47,075 nt of DNA from Candidatus Amphirhobacter heronislandensis (GCA_001750625.1 MEIE01000005.1:1-47075); one strand, 5' to 3'. Counted from the first letter of the stretch, positions 1-10,152 are shown. Program-made: numbers and translations. The notes: generated by a model from the letters alone, not told the origin.

Positions 1-141
1 GTCGATCGCGCAGCCGCCGAAATCCGCCTCGGCGATCTCGAAGCCCGCCCGGGACTCGAGCGCTTGGAGCAGCGGCCGCAGCTGCCCGATCACCTCGGGG
101 CCGATGCCGTCCCCCGGCAGCAGCAGGACTGTTTCAGCCAC
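1..141 (-). CDS. leuB: 3-isopropylmalate dehydrogenase, N-terminal fragment (cut by window edge)
   Basis: This is the N-terminus (47 codons) of the enzyme that oxidatively decarboxylates 3-isopropylmalate to 2-oxoisocaproate in leucine synthesis. Directly visible is the family signature LLLPGDGIGPEV at residues 5-16, followed by the expected first helix and a GGCAID segment. I chose the GTG at 139-141, 15 nt after the leuD stop codon. An upstream in-frame TAG is the leuD stop itself, so no earlier start is possible. The rest of the gene lies outside the window. Other beta-decarboxylating dehydrogenases (isocitrate, tartrate) share this N-terminus, so the assignment leans on the adjacent leuD. 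Confidence 0.85.
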   Translation of the reverse strand, partial: MAETVLLLPGDGIGPEVIGQLRPLLQALESRAGFEIAEADFGGCAID

Positions 142-156
142 GGCGGCGCCGCGGCG

Positions 157-807
157 CTACTTGCCGATTTCGAGCCAGGGCTCCAGCTCGGCGCGCTTTT
201 GCTCGTATTCCTTGATCTGGTCCGCCAGCCGCTCGGTCGCCGCGATGTCGTCGAGGCCCTCGAGCAGGCGCTCCCTGGTCCCCGCGTCGATGCTGAAGTG
301 CAGCCTGCGTCCCTTGGCCGCGACGTACGGCCGCTCCGCCGCCAGCGCGACCTCGATCTTGAAGCCCGGCTCGGCCTCGCACTGCCGCGCCAGCGCCAGG
401 ACCTCGGCGGCCTCGAGCTCGACCAGCAGCAGGCCGTTCTTGCTGGCGTTGCTGCTGAAGATGTCCGCGAAGCCCGGTGCGATGATCGTCTTGAAGCCGT
501 AGTCGGTCAGCGCCCAGACCGCGTGCTCGCGCGAGCTGCCGCAGCCGAAGTTCGCGCCGGCGAGCAGCACCTCGGCGCCGGCGTAGCGCTCGGCGTTGAG
601 CTCGAAGGCCGGATTGGGCCGCAGCTTGGCGCGCGGCGTGTCGGCGTCCTGCGCCGGCTCGAGCCAGCGCTCGTCGTTGAACAGGAACAGGCCGTAGCCG
701 GTCTTCTTGACGCTCGTCAAGAACTGCTTGGGGATGATCTGGTCGGTGTCGACGTTCTCGCGCATGTAGGCGGCCGCCAGGCCGGTGAAATCGCGGAACC
801 TCTCCAT
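157..807 (-). CDS. leuD: 3-isopropylmalate dehydratase small subunit
   Basis: This is the small (swivel-domain) subunit of isopropylmalate isomerase, which works with LeuC to convert 2- to 3-isopropylmalate in leucine biosynthesis. At 216 residues it has the usual length. It shows the N-terminal NVDTDQIIP motif and the GCGSSREHAVWAL motif at about residues 90-102, both typical of LeuD. Its ATG shares one base with the sucD stop (TGATG), so it is probably translated by coupling to sucD. leuB follows 15 nt downstream. The large subunit leuC is not in this window, and succinyl-CoA ligase is an unusual upstream neighbour for leuD. Confidence 0.95.
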   Translation of the reverse strand: MERFRDFTGLAAAYMRENVDTDQIIPKQFLTSVKKTGYGLFLFNDERWLEPAQDADTPRAKLRPNPAFELNAERYAGAEVLLAGANFGCGSSREHAVWALTDYGFKTIIAPGFADIFSSNASKNGLLLVELEAAEVLALARQCEAEPGFKIEVALAAERPYVAAKGRRLHFSIDAGTRERLLEGLDDIAATERLADQIKEYEQKRAELEPWLEIGK

Positions 808-1685
808 CAGGGATGGTGCTCTTGCAGCAGCTTGCCTATCTCCGCGGGGTTTTTCGTCGTCGGGATGCCGGCCTTCTCGAGCGCGGCGATCTTCTCGTCC
901 GCCGTGCCCTTGCCGCCGGCGATGATCGCGCCGGCGTGGCCCATGCGCTTGCCCGGCGGCGCCGTGACGCCGGCGATGAAGCCGACGATGGGCTTGGAGA
1001 CCTCGCTGCTGGCGTACTCGGCCGCCTCTTCCTCGTCGGTGCCGCCGATCTCGCCGACCATCACGATCGCCTTGGTCGCCGGATCCTCGTTGAACAGCTT
1101 CAGGACGTCCTTGTGCTTGAGGCCGTTGACCGGGTCGCCGCCGATGCCGACGCAGGTCGACTGGCCCAGACCCAGCTGCGAGACCTGGTGGACCGCCTCG
1201 TAGGTCAGCGTGCCCGAGCGCGAGACGATGCCGACCGTCCCCGCCTTGTGGATGTAGCCCGGCATGATGCCGATCTTCACTTCGTCCGGCGTGATGACGC
1301 CCGGGCAGTTCGGCCCGACCAGCAGCGTCTTGGAGGACTTCATCATGTCGCGGACCCGCACCATGTCCAGCACCGGGATGCCTTCGGTGATGCAGATCAC
1401 CAGCTCGAGCTCGGCGTTGACCGCGTCCTCGATCGCGCTCGCGGCGAACGGCGGCGGCACGTAGATCACCGAGACGTCGCAGCCGGTCTCCTTCTTGGCC
1501 TCGCCGACGCTTTCGAAGACCGGGATCCCCTCGAAGTCCTGGCCGCCCTTGCCGGGGGTGACGCCGGCGACGTAGCAGTCCTTGCCGCCGGCGTACTCGC
1601 GGCTGTGGCGGGTGTGGAAGCTGCCGGTCTTGCCCGTGATCCCCTGGGTCACGATGCGGCTGTCCTTATTGATCAGAATCGACAT
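807..1685 (-). CDS. sucD: Succinyl-CoA ligase (ADP-forming) alpha subunit
   Basis: This is the alpha subunit of succinyl-CoA synthetase, which binds CoA and carries the phosphohistidine intermediate of the TCA-cycle substrate-level phosphorylation step. At 292 residues it is full length. Visible are the N-terminal CoA-binding Rossmann segment ([12 protein letters not shown]), the [10 protein letters not shown] and SRSGTLTYE motifs, and the GHAGAI segment holding the phosphorylated His. The gene follows sucC after a 9-nt gap and overlaps leuD by one base, giving a sucC-sucD-leuD-leuB transcription unit. Confidence 0.97.
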   Translation of the reverse strand: MSILINKDSRIVTQGITGKTGSFHTRHSREYAGGKDCYVAGVTPGKGGQDFEGIPVFESVGEAKKETGCDVSVIYVPPPFAASAIEDAVNAELELVICITEGIPVLDMVRVRDMMKSSKTLLVGPNCPGVITPDEVKIGIMPGYIHKAGTVGIVSRSGTLTYEAVHQVSQLGLGQSTCVGIGGDPVNGLKHKDVLKLFNEDPATKAIVMVGEIGGTDEEEAAEYASSEVSKPIVGFIAGVTAPPGKRMGHAGAIIAGGKGTADEKIAALEKAGIPTTKNPAEIGKLLQEHHP

Positions 1686-1694
1686 TTGTTTATC

Positions 1695-2855
<1,161 letters not shown>

Positions 2856-2875
2856 CGTCTGCGCCGTGCGTGCAT

Positions 2876-2881
2876 ATTATA
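2876..2881 (-). promoter_or_regulatory. Putative -10 box of the sucCD-leuDB operon
   Basis: A perfect TATAAT lies on the minus strand, 20 nt upstream of the sucC ATG, in the short gap after the reductase gene. No good -35 hexamer is visible 16-18 nt upstream, so the call rests on position and the perfect hexamer in otherwise GC-rich DNA. Confidence 0.4.
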
Positions 2882-2885
2882 GGCT

Positions 2886-3644
2886 TTACCAATATTTCTC
2901 GATGGTGACGTTGCCGGGCCGGGCGCGGCGGTTGCGCTCGAGGCCCTTGGCCTGCAGCAGCGCGCAGACCTCCTGGACCATCGCCGGATTGCCGCACAGC
3001 ATGAACTGGCAGCTCGCGTCGAGCGCCGTTTTGGTGAGGCGCTCGAGCTCGCCGCTGGCGATCATCGCCGTCACCCGCTCGTTCGCGACGCCCTCGACCC
3101 GCTCGCGGGTGACGATCGGGACGTAGGCGAACTGCTTGCGCCGCAGCGCCGCGATCTCGGCGAGCTGGTCGTCGTAGAGCAGGTCCTGCCGCAGCCGCGC
3201 CGAATACACCAGCGCGATCTTCTCGTACCTGCTCCAGACCTCCTCGCCCGCCTGCAGGATGGAGACGAAGGGGCCGATGCCGGTGCCGGTCGCGATCATG
3301 AACAGGCTCAGCGCCTCGGGCACGTTCGCCAGCGTCAGCAGGCCGTTCGGCCGCATCGACACCAGCACCTCGTCGCCGGCGGCCAGCTCGGCGAGCCGCG
3401 GCGTCAGGTTGCCGCCCTCGGCCAGGACGTCGTAGCAGAACTCCAGCGTCGCCGCGGCCGGCGGATTCACGAAAGAATAGGCCCGCGCCAGCGGCTTCGC
3501 CTCGCCGTCCTGCGGCAGGCCCAGCTTGGTGAACTGGCCGGGGACGAAGTCCAGTCCCGGCGGCCGGGCAACTTGTAAAATACGCAGCTGGGACGTCGGG
3601 GCGAGCTGGCCCGCAACCTGGGCGGCCTGATATTCCTCGGGCAT
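2886..3644 (-). CDS. fpr: Ferredoxin/flavodoxin-NADP(+) reductase (Fpr type)
   Basis: This is a FAD-dependent oxidoreductase moving electrons between NADPH and ferredoxin or flavodoxin. The FAD-binding RAYSFVN motif, the NADP-binding MIATGTGIGPFVSIL segment, the LCGNP motif and the terminal aromatic residue (EKYW) are visible. With the ATG at 3642-3644 it has 252 residues, close to the family length; a longer reading to 3806 would add unrelated sequence and cross the divergent gene. A minus-strand TAGAAT at 3671-3676 fits a promoter about 26 nt upstream. Its start overlaps that of the rightward gene. Confidence 0.9.
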   Translation of the reverse strand: MPEEYQAAQVAGQLAPTSQLRILQVARPPGLDFVPGQFTKLGLPQDGEAKPLARAYSFVNPPAAATLEFCYDVLAEGGNLTPRLAELAAGDEVLVSMRPNGLLTLANVPEALSLFMIATGTGIGPFVSILQAGEEVWSRYEKIALVYSARLRQDLLYDDQLAEIAALRRKQFAYVPIVTRERVEGVANERVTAMIASGELERLTKTALDASCQFMLCGNPAMVQEVCALLQAKGLERNRRARPGNVTIEKYW

Positions 3645-4800
3645 GCGAACCTTTATGCTGGCAAGGCTGAATTCTACAATTTGCGGCCTGCTCGCCGCCG
3701 CCGCCTGGGCCAGCGCCGACCCCGCCACCGCGCTCGCGAAGGCGGTGCTGCCACCGGGCTTGAAGATCGTGCAGCTGGACGCCGGCCTCGACCGTCCCGC
3801 CGGCATCGACGTGTCGGCTGCCGGGCACTTGGCCGTCGGCAGCTACGGCGACAGCCTCTACCTCTACGAGCGGCTCCCCGACGGCAACGTCATCAGGCAC
3901 ATCCTCTCCGGCATGCGGGCGCCGACCGGCGTCGCCTGGCTCGGCGACGACCTGGTCTTAACCCAAGGCTCCTACTTGATAATGATCGCCGAGCCGCTCG
4001 CGAAGCTGCGCGAAGGCCGGGCGCTCGCGCCCCAGCAGCTCGCCAAGATCAACAAATCCTCGGGACGCCGGTTCCTCAAATACGACGGGGAACGGGAGCT
4101 TCTTTACGTCGGCGTCCCGTCCTCCTGCAACGCCTGCCAGGTTCCCGGCGAGGAGCTGGCGGGGACGATCATCGCCTACGACCTCAAGGCCAAGAGCAGC
4201 TACGTCCACGCCCGCGGCCTGCGCGCGCCCCGCAGCCTTGACGTCCATCCGGCCACCGGCGAGCTGTGGGCGACGGACGCCAGCGCCTACCGGCACCCGC
4301 CGGTCCCGACGCCCGCCGACGAGCTCAACCGCATCACCGCCCAGGGGCTGCACTTCGGCCATCCCCACTGCCACGGCATCGCTGGGCCAGAGGGCGAAGG
4401 CAGTCCCGGCTGCGACGGTTACGCGGCCCCGGCCGCGCTGCTCGACGCGCGCAGCCAGCCCCACGGCCTGCATTTCATCCGCAGCGACGCGCTGCTCGAG
4501 CCGGGCTCGGCGCTCGTCGCGCTGCGCGGCGGCTGGAAGGAAAAAGACGGCGGGCCGCGCGCCGGCTTCGAGGTGCGGCAGCTCCTGCTCTCGGCCGACG
4601 GCCGGCAGATTCTCGGCAGCAAGCCGTTCATCACCGGCTGGCTCGATGCGGACGAGCGCTACTACGCCCGGCCGGCCGGCATCGGCGAAACCGCCGAAGG
4701 CTCGATCCTCATCACCGACAGCGCCAACGGCGCGATCTACATCGTCTCAAAAGACCAGGGCAATGCATCAGGCCAGCATCAAGACGCCGGCGGAAATTGA
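3643..4800 (+). CDS. Exported glucose/sorbosone dehydrogenase-like beta-propeller protein
   Basis: The protein resembles the PQQ-dependent soluble sugar dehydrogenase (GSDH) beta-propeller family. Seen: a hydrophobic N-terminus compatible with a signal peptide (residues about 10-27, ending ASA), blades with the spacing RPAGIDV, RAPTGVAWL and RAPRSLDVHP, an HFGHPHCHG segment, and a closing blade with RPAGIGETAEGSILITDSANG. Family members oxidise sugars or related alcohols in the periplasm, but I cannot identify PQQ or calcium ligands with certainty, so activity and substrate are unknown. Starts at 3643 or 3655 are both possible; the first overlaps fpr. The 3' end overlaps map by 38 nt. Confidence 0.7.
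   Translation: MRTFMLARLNSTICGLLAAAAWASADPATALAKAVLPPGLKIVQLDAGLDRPAGIDVSAAGHLAVGSYGDSLYLYERLPDGNVIRHILSGMRAPTGVAWLGDDLVLTQGSYLIMIAEPLAKLREGRALAPQQLAKINKSSGRRFLKYDGERELLYVGVPSSCNACQVPGEELAGTIIAYDLKAKSSYVHARGLRAPRSLDVHPATGELWATDASAYRHPPVPTPADELNRITAQGLHFGHPHCHGIAGPEGEGSPGCDGYAAPAALLDARSQPHGLHFIRSDALLEPGSALVALRGGWKEKDGGPRAGFEVRQLLLSADGRQILGSKPFITGWLDADERYYARPAGIGETAEGSILITDSANGAIYIVSKDQGNASGQHQDAGGN
3671..3680. promoter_or_regulatory. Overlapping divergent -10 hexamers (fpr leftward, possible rightward)
   Basis: The segment 3671-3676 reads TAGAAT on the minus strand, correctly placed for fpr. On the plus strand 3675-3680 reads TACAAT. If the rightward box is used, transcription of the beta-propeller gene would start near 3687, inside its longest reading frame, so that gene's true start could be later than given here. 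Confidence 0.3.
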
Positions 4801-5545
4801 GCGCATGCGCCGCAGCGGCGCCCTGGCCGCGTCGCTGCTGGACATGGTCGCCGAACGCATCGGCCCCGGCGTCTCCACCGGCGAGATCGACGACTGGTGC
4901 GCGCGGGAGATCGCGGCGGCGGGCGCGATCGCGGCGCCGCTCAACTACGCGCCCGCCGGCCACACGCCCTTCCCCAAGTCGGTCTGCACCTCGATCAACC
5001 ATCAGGTCTGCCACGGCATTCCCAGCCACGACCGCGCCCTCAAGAACGGCGACATCGTCAACGTCGACGTCACCGTCATCCTCGACGGCTACTACGCGGA
5101 CTGCTCGCGCATGTTCCAGATCGGCCCGGTTTCGAAAGCCGCGCGGCTGGTCTGCGACGTCGCCGAGCAGTGCCTGGACATCGGCATCGCGGCCGCGGTC
5201 GCCGGCAGCGACATCAGCGCCATCGGCGCCGCGATCGAGGAGCGCGCCGCGGCGGACGGCTGCAGCATCGTCCGCGAATACTGCGGCCACGGCGTCGGCC
5301 GCCGCTTCCACGAGCCGCCGCAGGTGCTGCATTACGCCAGCCGGCAGCCGCGGTTCACGCTGCGCGAGAACATGACCTTCACCATCGAGCCGATGGTCAA
5401 CGCCGGCCGGCGGGAGATCAAGGTGCTGCCCGACGGCTGGACGGTGGTCACCAAGGACCGTAGCCTGTCGGCGCAGTGGGAGCACACCATCCGCGTCACC
5501 GACGGCCCGGCCGAGATCCTCACCCCGCGCAGGGCGCCGTCTTGA
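4763..5545 (+). CDS. map: Methionine aminopeptidase, type I
   Basis: This enzyme removes the initiator methionine from new proteins in the cytoplasm. The 260 residues are typical of type I MetAP. The five metal ligands are visible: two Asp at about 102 and 113 (in VDVTVILDGYYAD), the His of GHGVGRRFHEPP, the Glu of FTIEPMV and the Glu of WEHTIRV. The substrate His is in VCHGIP. The ATG at 4763 was chosen because the conserved IKTPAEIERMRRSG follows directly and an AGGG lies just upstream. A longer upstream reading is only the previous gene in another frame. It usually neighbours rpsB or glnD; here it sits between unrelated genes. Confidence 0.97.
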   Translation: MHQASIKTPAEIERMRRSGALAASLLDMVAERIGPGVSTGEIDDWCAREIAAAGAIAAPLNYAPAGHTPFPKSVCTSINHQVCHGIPSHDRALKNGDIVNVDVTVILDGYYADCSRMFQIGPVSKAARLVCDVAEQCLDIGIAAAVAGSDISAIGAAIEERAAADGCSIVREYCGHGVGRRFHEPPQVLHYASRQPRFTLRENMTFTIEPMVNAGRREIKVLPDGWTVVTKDRSLSAQWEHTIRVTDGPAEILTPRRAPS

Positions 5546-7206
5546 GCAAGAAGAAGAAAAAGCGCTCCGGCGGCTCCGCGCCGGAGAAAAAGGCGCCGCC
5601 GCCGCCGGCTAGGCCGCCCGCCTTCCTGCGGCGGCTGTTCCCGCCCGCCGAAACCGAGGAGCCGTCCTGGCGCTGGCTGTGGCCGTGGCTGGGCGTGGCC
5701 TTCGTCCTGCGCGCCTGCGTCGGCATCTTCGGCGACTTCCTGCTGCACCCGGACGAGATCATGCAGTATCTCGAGCCCGCCCACAAGGCGGTCTTCGGCT
5801 ACGGCGTCTCGTACTGGGAGCACTACTACGGCGCGCGCAGCTTCCTCATCCCCGGCTTCGTCGCGACGATCCTGTGGCTGGCGAAGGTCACCGGCCTCGA
5901 CCATCCGGGCTTTTACGTCTACGCGGTCAAGACGGCGTTCTGCGCGGTCTCGGTGCTCGTCCCCTGGGCCTGCTACCGCATCGGCCGCCGCTTCTTCGGC
6001 GAGGAGGCCGGCCGCCTCGCGCTCATCATGACCTGCCTGTGGCCGTACCTGATCGTCTTCGCCCACAAGCCCTTCACCGAGTTCGTCGCGACCTCGATCT
6101 TCTTCGCGGCCTTCGGCTTCGCCTGCCGGCCGGCCGCCGAACGGCGCGGCGGCGCCCTCGCGGTCGGCGCGCTGCTCGCGCTGGCCGCGGCGGTCCGCAT
6201 GCAGTATCTGCCGATCGCCGGCCTGCTGTGGCTAGGGCTCGCGCTCGGCCGCGGCCGCGGCTGGGCGCTGGCGTCGATCGCCGGCGGCGTCGGCATGGTC
6301 CTCGCCGTCGGCGCCTTCGAGGCGCTGACCTGGGACTATCCCTACCAGTCCTACTACGTCAACTTCATGGCGAACCTCATGATCGCGCAGAACCGCCTGG
6401 CCGAGCCCGCCGAGTTCTACGTGATCCGGCTGATGGTCGCGACCGGCATGCTGTTCCCGGCTGCCCTGTACATGATGGGCGCCGAGTTCCGCCGCTGCGC
6501 GCTGCTCGCGACGCTGCTGGCCTTCACCCTGCTGCTGCACAACCTGCAGGTCCACAAGGAGCTGCGCTTCATCTTCGTCATCCAGCCGCTGTTTCTGCTG
6601 CTGATCGCGCCGGGGCTGCTGCGCTGGCTCGGCGGCGTCCGGCGGCCCGAGCTGCGGCTGGGGATCCCCGGCGCCTACGCCGCCGCCTTCGCCGTCATCG
6701 TCTGCTTCAACTTCTACGACGACCGCTGGCTGCACGCGGCGAGCTCGCGCGAACGCGGCGACACTTTCTACCTGCGGGAGAAGAACAACCTCTACGGCCT
6801 GTACCTGCGGCTGCACGACGACGAAAGCCTGCAGGGGCTGGCGCATTTCGGCGACCCCTACTTCAACACGCCGGGCTACTACTACCTGCACCGCGCCGTG
6901 CCCTTCTACGACGAGAGCGCGCTCGAATCGGCGGTGCGGCAGACCGGCGGGCGGCGGCTGCGCCCGCTGGTCAGCCACGTCGTCAGCAGGCGGAGCCTGG
7001 GCTCCTTCGAAGACTTCACGCTGCAGCGGCCCGACGGCGAATACCTGCTGTACGTCTCGGAGACGGAAGAATCCGTCCGCGGCCTCGAAGACCTCAACCC
7101 CTATCTCGTCGGCGGCTCCATGCACTACGAGTTCCGCCGCCGCGGCATCACCAGCCTGCCGCAGCCGCCGGACTTCCCCAAGCTGCTGCCCGCTCCGCAG
7201 GAATAA
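5542..7206 (+). CDS. GT22-like (ALG9/PIG-B type) mannosyltransferase, multi-pass membrane protein
   Basis: This is a 554-residue membrane protein with about eight to ten hydrophobic segments after a Lys/Pro-rich cytoplasmic N-terminus. Near residue 70 it carries HPDEIMQYLEPAH followed by WEHYYGARSFLIPG, the first-loop signature of GT22 mannosyltransferases. Further on it has HKELRFIF, the family's other hallmark. Known members use a lipid-linked mannose donor outside the cytoplasmic leaflet, in glycan or GPI assembly in eukaryotes and in cell-envelope glycans of some bacteria. Substrate here is unknown. The start is taken as TTG 5542, overlapping the map stop by 4 nt; only 6 nt separate its end from convergent zapE. 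Confidence 0.75.
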   Translation: MSKKKKKRSGGSAPEKKAPPPPARPPAFLRRLFPPAETEEPSWRWLWPWLGVAFVLRACVGIFGDFLLHPDEIMQYLEPAHKAVFGYGVSYWEHYYGARSFLIPGFVATILWLAKVTGLDHPGFYVYAVKTAFCAVSVLVPWACYRIGRRFFGEEAGRLALIMTCLWPYLIVFAHKPFTEFVATSIFFAAFGFACRPAAERRGGALAVGALLALAAAVRMQYLPIAGLLWLGLALGRGRGWALASIAGGVGMVLAVGAFEALTWDYPYQSYYVNFMANLMIAQNRLAEPAEFYVIRLMVATGMLFPAALYMMGAEFRRCALLATLLAFTLLLHNLQVHKELRFIFVIQPLFLLLIAPGLLRWLGGVRRPELRLGIPGAYAAAFAVIVCFNFYDDRWLHAASSRERGDTFYLREKNNLYGLYLRLHDDESLQGLAHFGDPYFNTPGYYYLHRAVPFYDESALESAVRQTGGRRLRPLVSHVVSRRSLGSFEDFTLQRPDGEYLLYVSETEESVRGLEDLNPYLVGGSMHYEFRRRGITSLPQPPDFPKLLPAPQE

Positions 7207-7212
7207 GAAGGC

Positions 7213-8361
7213 CTAGGCCGGCGCCGCGACCGGCGGCCGGCCGGCCGACTCCAGATACTCCCGCGACTGCATCTCCCGCAGCCGCGACAGCGTCCGGCCC
7301 GCTTCGCCGCCGGCGCCCGCGTACAGCTCGTCCAGCGGCGCCTCGGCCAGCAGCAGCAGCTTGGTGCGGGCCTCGTACAGCACGTCGATCATCCAGGTGA
7401 AGCGCCGGGTCGCCTCGGCGTTGTCCTCGCGGCCAAGCCGCGGCACCCCCGACAGAAAGACGGTCGCGAAGCGCGCCGCGATGCTCAGGTAGTCGCCCTG
7501 GCCGTAGCTGCCGCCGCAGGCCTCGGCGAAGTCCAGCCACAGCGCGTCGCTGGTCCGGCGCAGCGCCGGCATGCGGCGGCTGCCGACCCGGACGCTGCGC
7601 TTGAGGTTCATGCCCTTGGCGAGCTCGCCGAAGCGCTCCTTGAGCCGCTTTTGGTTCGCGTCGCTGAGCGGATGGTAGTACAGGCTGGCCTGCTCGAGCG
7701 CCCGCAGGCGGTAGTCCTCCGGCCCGTCGAGGTCGAAGACGTCGAGCCGCTCCTCGAGCAGCCGGATCGCCGGGATGAAGCGGTCGCGGGCGAGGCCGTT
7801 GGGATACAGGCCCGCCGGCGGATAGTTCGAGGTCGCGACCAGGACGACGCCGTGCTCGAGCAGGCGCTCGAGCAGGCGGCCGAGGATCATCGCGTCGGCG
7901 ATGTCGCTGACGTGGAACTCGTCGAGGCACAGCACCGCGTGCCGGTCCGCGAGGCGGTCGGCGAAGGCGGCCAGCCCGTCCTCCTCGCTTCCGGCCTTCG
8001 CCATCTCGGCGTGGAAGCGCTGCATGAAGCCGTGGTAGTGCGCGCGCAGCTTGTCCTGGCGCTGCAGGTTCAAGAAGAAGCCGTCGACCAAAAAGCTCTT
8101 GCCGCGGCCGACCGCGCCGTGGACGTACAGGCCACGCAGCCGCTCGTGCGGCCGGACCCGGCCGAGCAGCCGGCCCAGGTAGCCCTTCTTGCGCTCGTCG
8201 CGCTTCGCGACCAGGTCGTCGGCGAGCTGCTGCAGGCGGTCGACCAGCCGTTCCTGCGCCGGGTCAGGCCGCAGCTGGCCCTTGGCGAGGCGGCGGCGGT
8301 ACCAGCGCCTGACCGCGTCCTCGCCGATCAGGCACTTCGCCCGCGCGGCTTCGTCCGCCAA
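7213..8361 (-). CDS. zapE: Cell division ATPase ZapE (AFG1-like)
   Basis: This is an AFG1-family P-loop ATPase, which in E. coli associates with the Z-ring at constriction. The 382 residues fit the family. Walker A reads GAVGRGKSFLVDGFF and Walker B LCLDEFHVSDIADAMIL, followed by the expected ATSNYPPAGLYPNGL sensor segment. The start is TTG at 8359-8361, two bases after the lpdA stop. It is therefore probably cotranscribed with lpdA, an unusual pairing. Confidence 0.93.
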   Translation of the reverse strand: MADEAARAKCLIGEDAVRRWYRRRLAKGQLRPDPAQERLVDRLQQLADDLVAKRDERKKGYLGRLLGRVRPHERLRGLYVHGAVGRGKSFLVDGFFLNLQRQDKLRAHYHGFMQRFHAEMAKAGSEEDGLAAFADRLADRHAVLCLDEFHVSDIADAMILGRLLERLLEHGVVLVATSNYPPAGLYPNGLARDRFIPAIRLLEERLDVFDLDGPEDYRLRALEQASLYYHPLSDANQKRLKERFGELAKGMNLKRSVRVGSRRMPALRRTSDALWLDFAEACGGSYGQGDYLSIAARFATVFLSGVPRLGREDNAEATRRFTWMIDVLYEARTKLLLLAEAPLDELYAGAGGEAGRTLSRLREMQSREYLESAGRPPVAAPA

Positions 8362-8362
8362 G

Positions 8363-9775
8363 CTACGAATGGATGGCGCGCTTGGCCACCGCCAGCGCCG
8401 CTTCCTTGGTCGCTTCGGACAGGGTGGGATGCGCGTGGCAGATCAGGGCGATGTCCTCGGCCGAGCCCTCGAACTCCATCGCCATCGCCGCCTCGGCGAT
8501 CATCTCCGAGGCGCAGCTGCCGAAGATGTGGACGCCGAGCACCCGGTCGGTCTGCTCGTGCGCGAGGATCTTGACCATGCCGGTCGAATCGCCGATGCTG
8601 AGCGCGCGGCCGTTGGCCGCGAAGGGGAAACTGCCGGCGCGGTACGGCGTGCCCGCTTCCCGCAGCTGCTGCTCGGTCTGGCCGACCCAGGCGATCTCGG
8701 GATGGGTGTAGATCACCCACGGCACCGTGTTGAAGTCGACCTCCGGATGCTTGCCGGCGATCAGCTCGGCGACCATCACGCCCTCCTCCTCGGCCTTGTG
8801 CGCCAGCATCGGGCCGCGGACCACGTCGCCGATCGCCCACAGGTTCGGCAGGCCGGTGCGGCACTGTCCGTCGACCTCGATGCGCCCGCCGTCAAGCCGC
8901 AGGCCCGCCTCTGCCGCGCCGAGGCCGTCGGTGCAGGGGACGCGGCCGACCGCGACGATGAGCCGGTCGAAGGCGGCCGAGCTGGCCTTGCCGTTCTCCT
9001 CCCAGGACACGTCGACCTTCTTGGCTCCGGCCTTGGCGGCGGTGACCTTGCAGCCCAGCTTGATGTCCAGGCCCTGCTTGGCGAAGGCCTTGGCCGCCGC
9101 CTTGGCGACGTCCTGGTCCGCCAGCGCCAGGAACTCGGGCAGGGCCTCGAGGACGGTGACCTCGGCGCCGAGCCGGCGCCAGACGCTGCCGAGCTCGAGG
9201 CCGATGACGCCGGCGCCGATGATGCACAGCTTCGCCGGGACCTCGGCGAAGGCCAGCGCGCCGACGTTGTCGACGATGCGGTCGCCGTCGACCGGCGCGG
9301 CGGGGATCGGCCGCGACACCGAGCCGGTGGCGATGATCACGTGGTCGGCCTGGACCGTCCCGACGCCCTCGACCTCGACCTCGTGCGGCGGCCCGGCCTT
9401 GGCGAGGCGGGCGGTGCCGGCGAGGGCCGCGACCTTGTTCTTCTTGAGCAGCATCGCGACGCCGCCGGTGAGCTGCTTGACGACCTTTTGCTTGCGCTCG
9501 AGCATCGTCCCCAGGTCGAGGCCGATGCCCTTGGCCTTGATGCCGTGCGCCGCGAACTCCTCGCGGGCCATCTCGTAGTGGTGCGAGGACTCCAGCAGCG
9601 CCTTGGAGGGGATGCAGCCGACGTTCAGGCAGGTGCCGCCGTAGACGACGCCCTTGCCGTCCGGCGCCGGCCAGCGGTCCACGCAGGCGGTCTTGAAGCC
9701 GAGCTGGGCGGCGCGGATGGCCGCGACGTAGCCGCCGGGGCCGCCGCCTATAACCAGTACATCGTATTTGTCCAT
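8363..9775 (-). CDS. lpdA: Dihydrolipoyl dehydrogenase (E3)
   Basis: This flavoprotein reoxidises the dihydrolipoyl groups of 2-oxoacid dehydrogenase complexes and of the glycine-cleavage H protein, passing electrons to NAD. At 470 residues it is full length. Visible are the FAD-binding [10 protein letters not shown], the redox disulfide [13 protein letters not shown] (Cys 49 and 54), a second Rossmann motif [10 protein letters not shown], the ATGS motif and the C-terminal HAHPTLSE holding the catalytic His-Glu pair. No dehydrogenase E1/E2 genes are adjacent, so it may be a stand-alone E3 serving several complexes, including the Gcv system encoded a few kilobases away. Confidence 0.97.
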   Translation of the reverse strand: MDKYDVLVIGGGPGGYVAAIRAAQLGFKTACVDRWPAPDGKGVVYGGTCLNVGCIPSKALLESSHHYEMAREEFAAHGIKAKGIGLDLGTMLERKQKVVKQLTGGVAMLLKKNKVAALAGTARLAKAGPPHEVEVEGVGTVQADHVIIATGSVSRPIPAAPVDGDRIVDNVGALAFAEVPAKLCIIGAGVIGLELGSVWRRLGAEVTVLEALPEFLALADQDVAKAAAKAFAKQGLDIKLGCKVTAAKAGAKKVDVSWEENGKASSAAFDRLIVAVGRVPCTDGLGAAEAGLRLDGGRIEVDGQCRTGLPNLWAIGDVVRGPMLAHKAEEEGVMVAELIAGKHPEVDFNTVPWVIYTHPEIAWVGQTEQQLREAGTPYRAGSFPFAANGRALSIGDSTGMVKILAHEQTDRVLGVHIFGSCASEMIAEAAMAMEFEGSAEDIALICHAHPTLSEATKEAALAVAKRAIHS

Positions 9776-9805
9776 CGCCTGAGCTCCACGTAAAAGCGGG
9801 ACGCT

Positions 9806-9830
9806 GATTTTAAACCGCTGGCTTAAAATC
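9806..9830. promoter_or_regulatory. Symmetrical divergent promoter between lpdA and bamE
   Basis: A perfect 8-bp inverted repeat, GATTTTAA then 9 nt then TTAAAATC, places a TAAAAT-like -10 on each strand: one reading left to lpdA and one reading right to bamE. The rightward box ends 8 nt before the bamE ATG, so the bamE transcript would have almost no leader. The symmetry could also serve as an operator. Confidence 0.45.
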
Positions 9831-9837
9831 CGCCCGC

Positions 9838-10149
9838 ATGCGCCTTCCCGCCATCCCCCTCGCGCTCGCCGCGCTGCTCGCGCTCGCCGCCTGCAGCCTG
9901 CCGCCGGTCACCCGCAACGTCGTCATCGAGCAGGGCAACCCCCGCCTCGAGGAGCAGATCGCCAAGCTCGACGGCCTGAACATGGACGAGGTCCGGGTCC
10001 TGCTCGGCCCGCCGCAGTCGCGCTGGAACATCGACCACGAGGTCTGGGTGTATTTCAGCTCCTACCGCGACCAGCGCGAGGAGCGGCGCTTCAGCGCCGA
10101 GGTCCATTTTGACGGCGACGGCAACGTCGCCTACGTCTTCACCAACTGA
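9838..10149 (+). CDS. bamE: Outer membrane protein assembly factor BamE (lipoprotein)
   Basis: This is a small lipoprotein of the BAM complex that inserts beta-barrel proteins into the outer membrane. Its 103 residues begin with a lipoprotein signal peptide ending in the lipobox LAAC (Cys 19). The SmpA/OmlA fold follows, with [17 protein letters not shown] as the conserved helix-turn and a beta-hairpin holding VWVYF. dapB follows after 3 nt. In Betaproteobacteria the order fur-bamE-dapB is common; fur is absent here and lpdA takes its side. Confidence 0.93.
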   Translation: MRLPAIPLALAALLALAACSLPPVTRNVVIEQGNPRLEEQIAKLDGLNMDEVRVLLGPPQSRWNIDHEVWVYFSSYRDQREERRFSAEVHFDGDGNVAYVFTN

Positions 10150-10152
10150 GCG

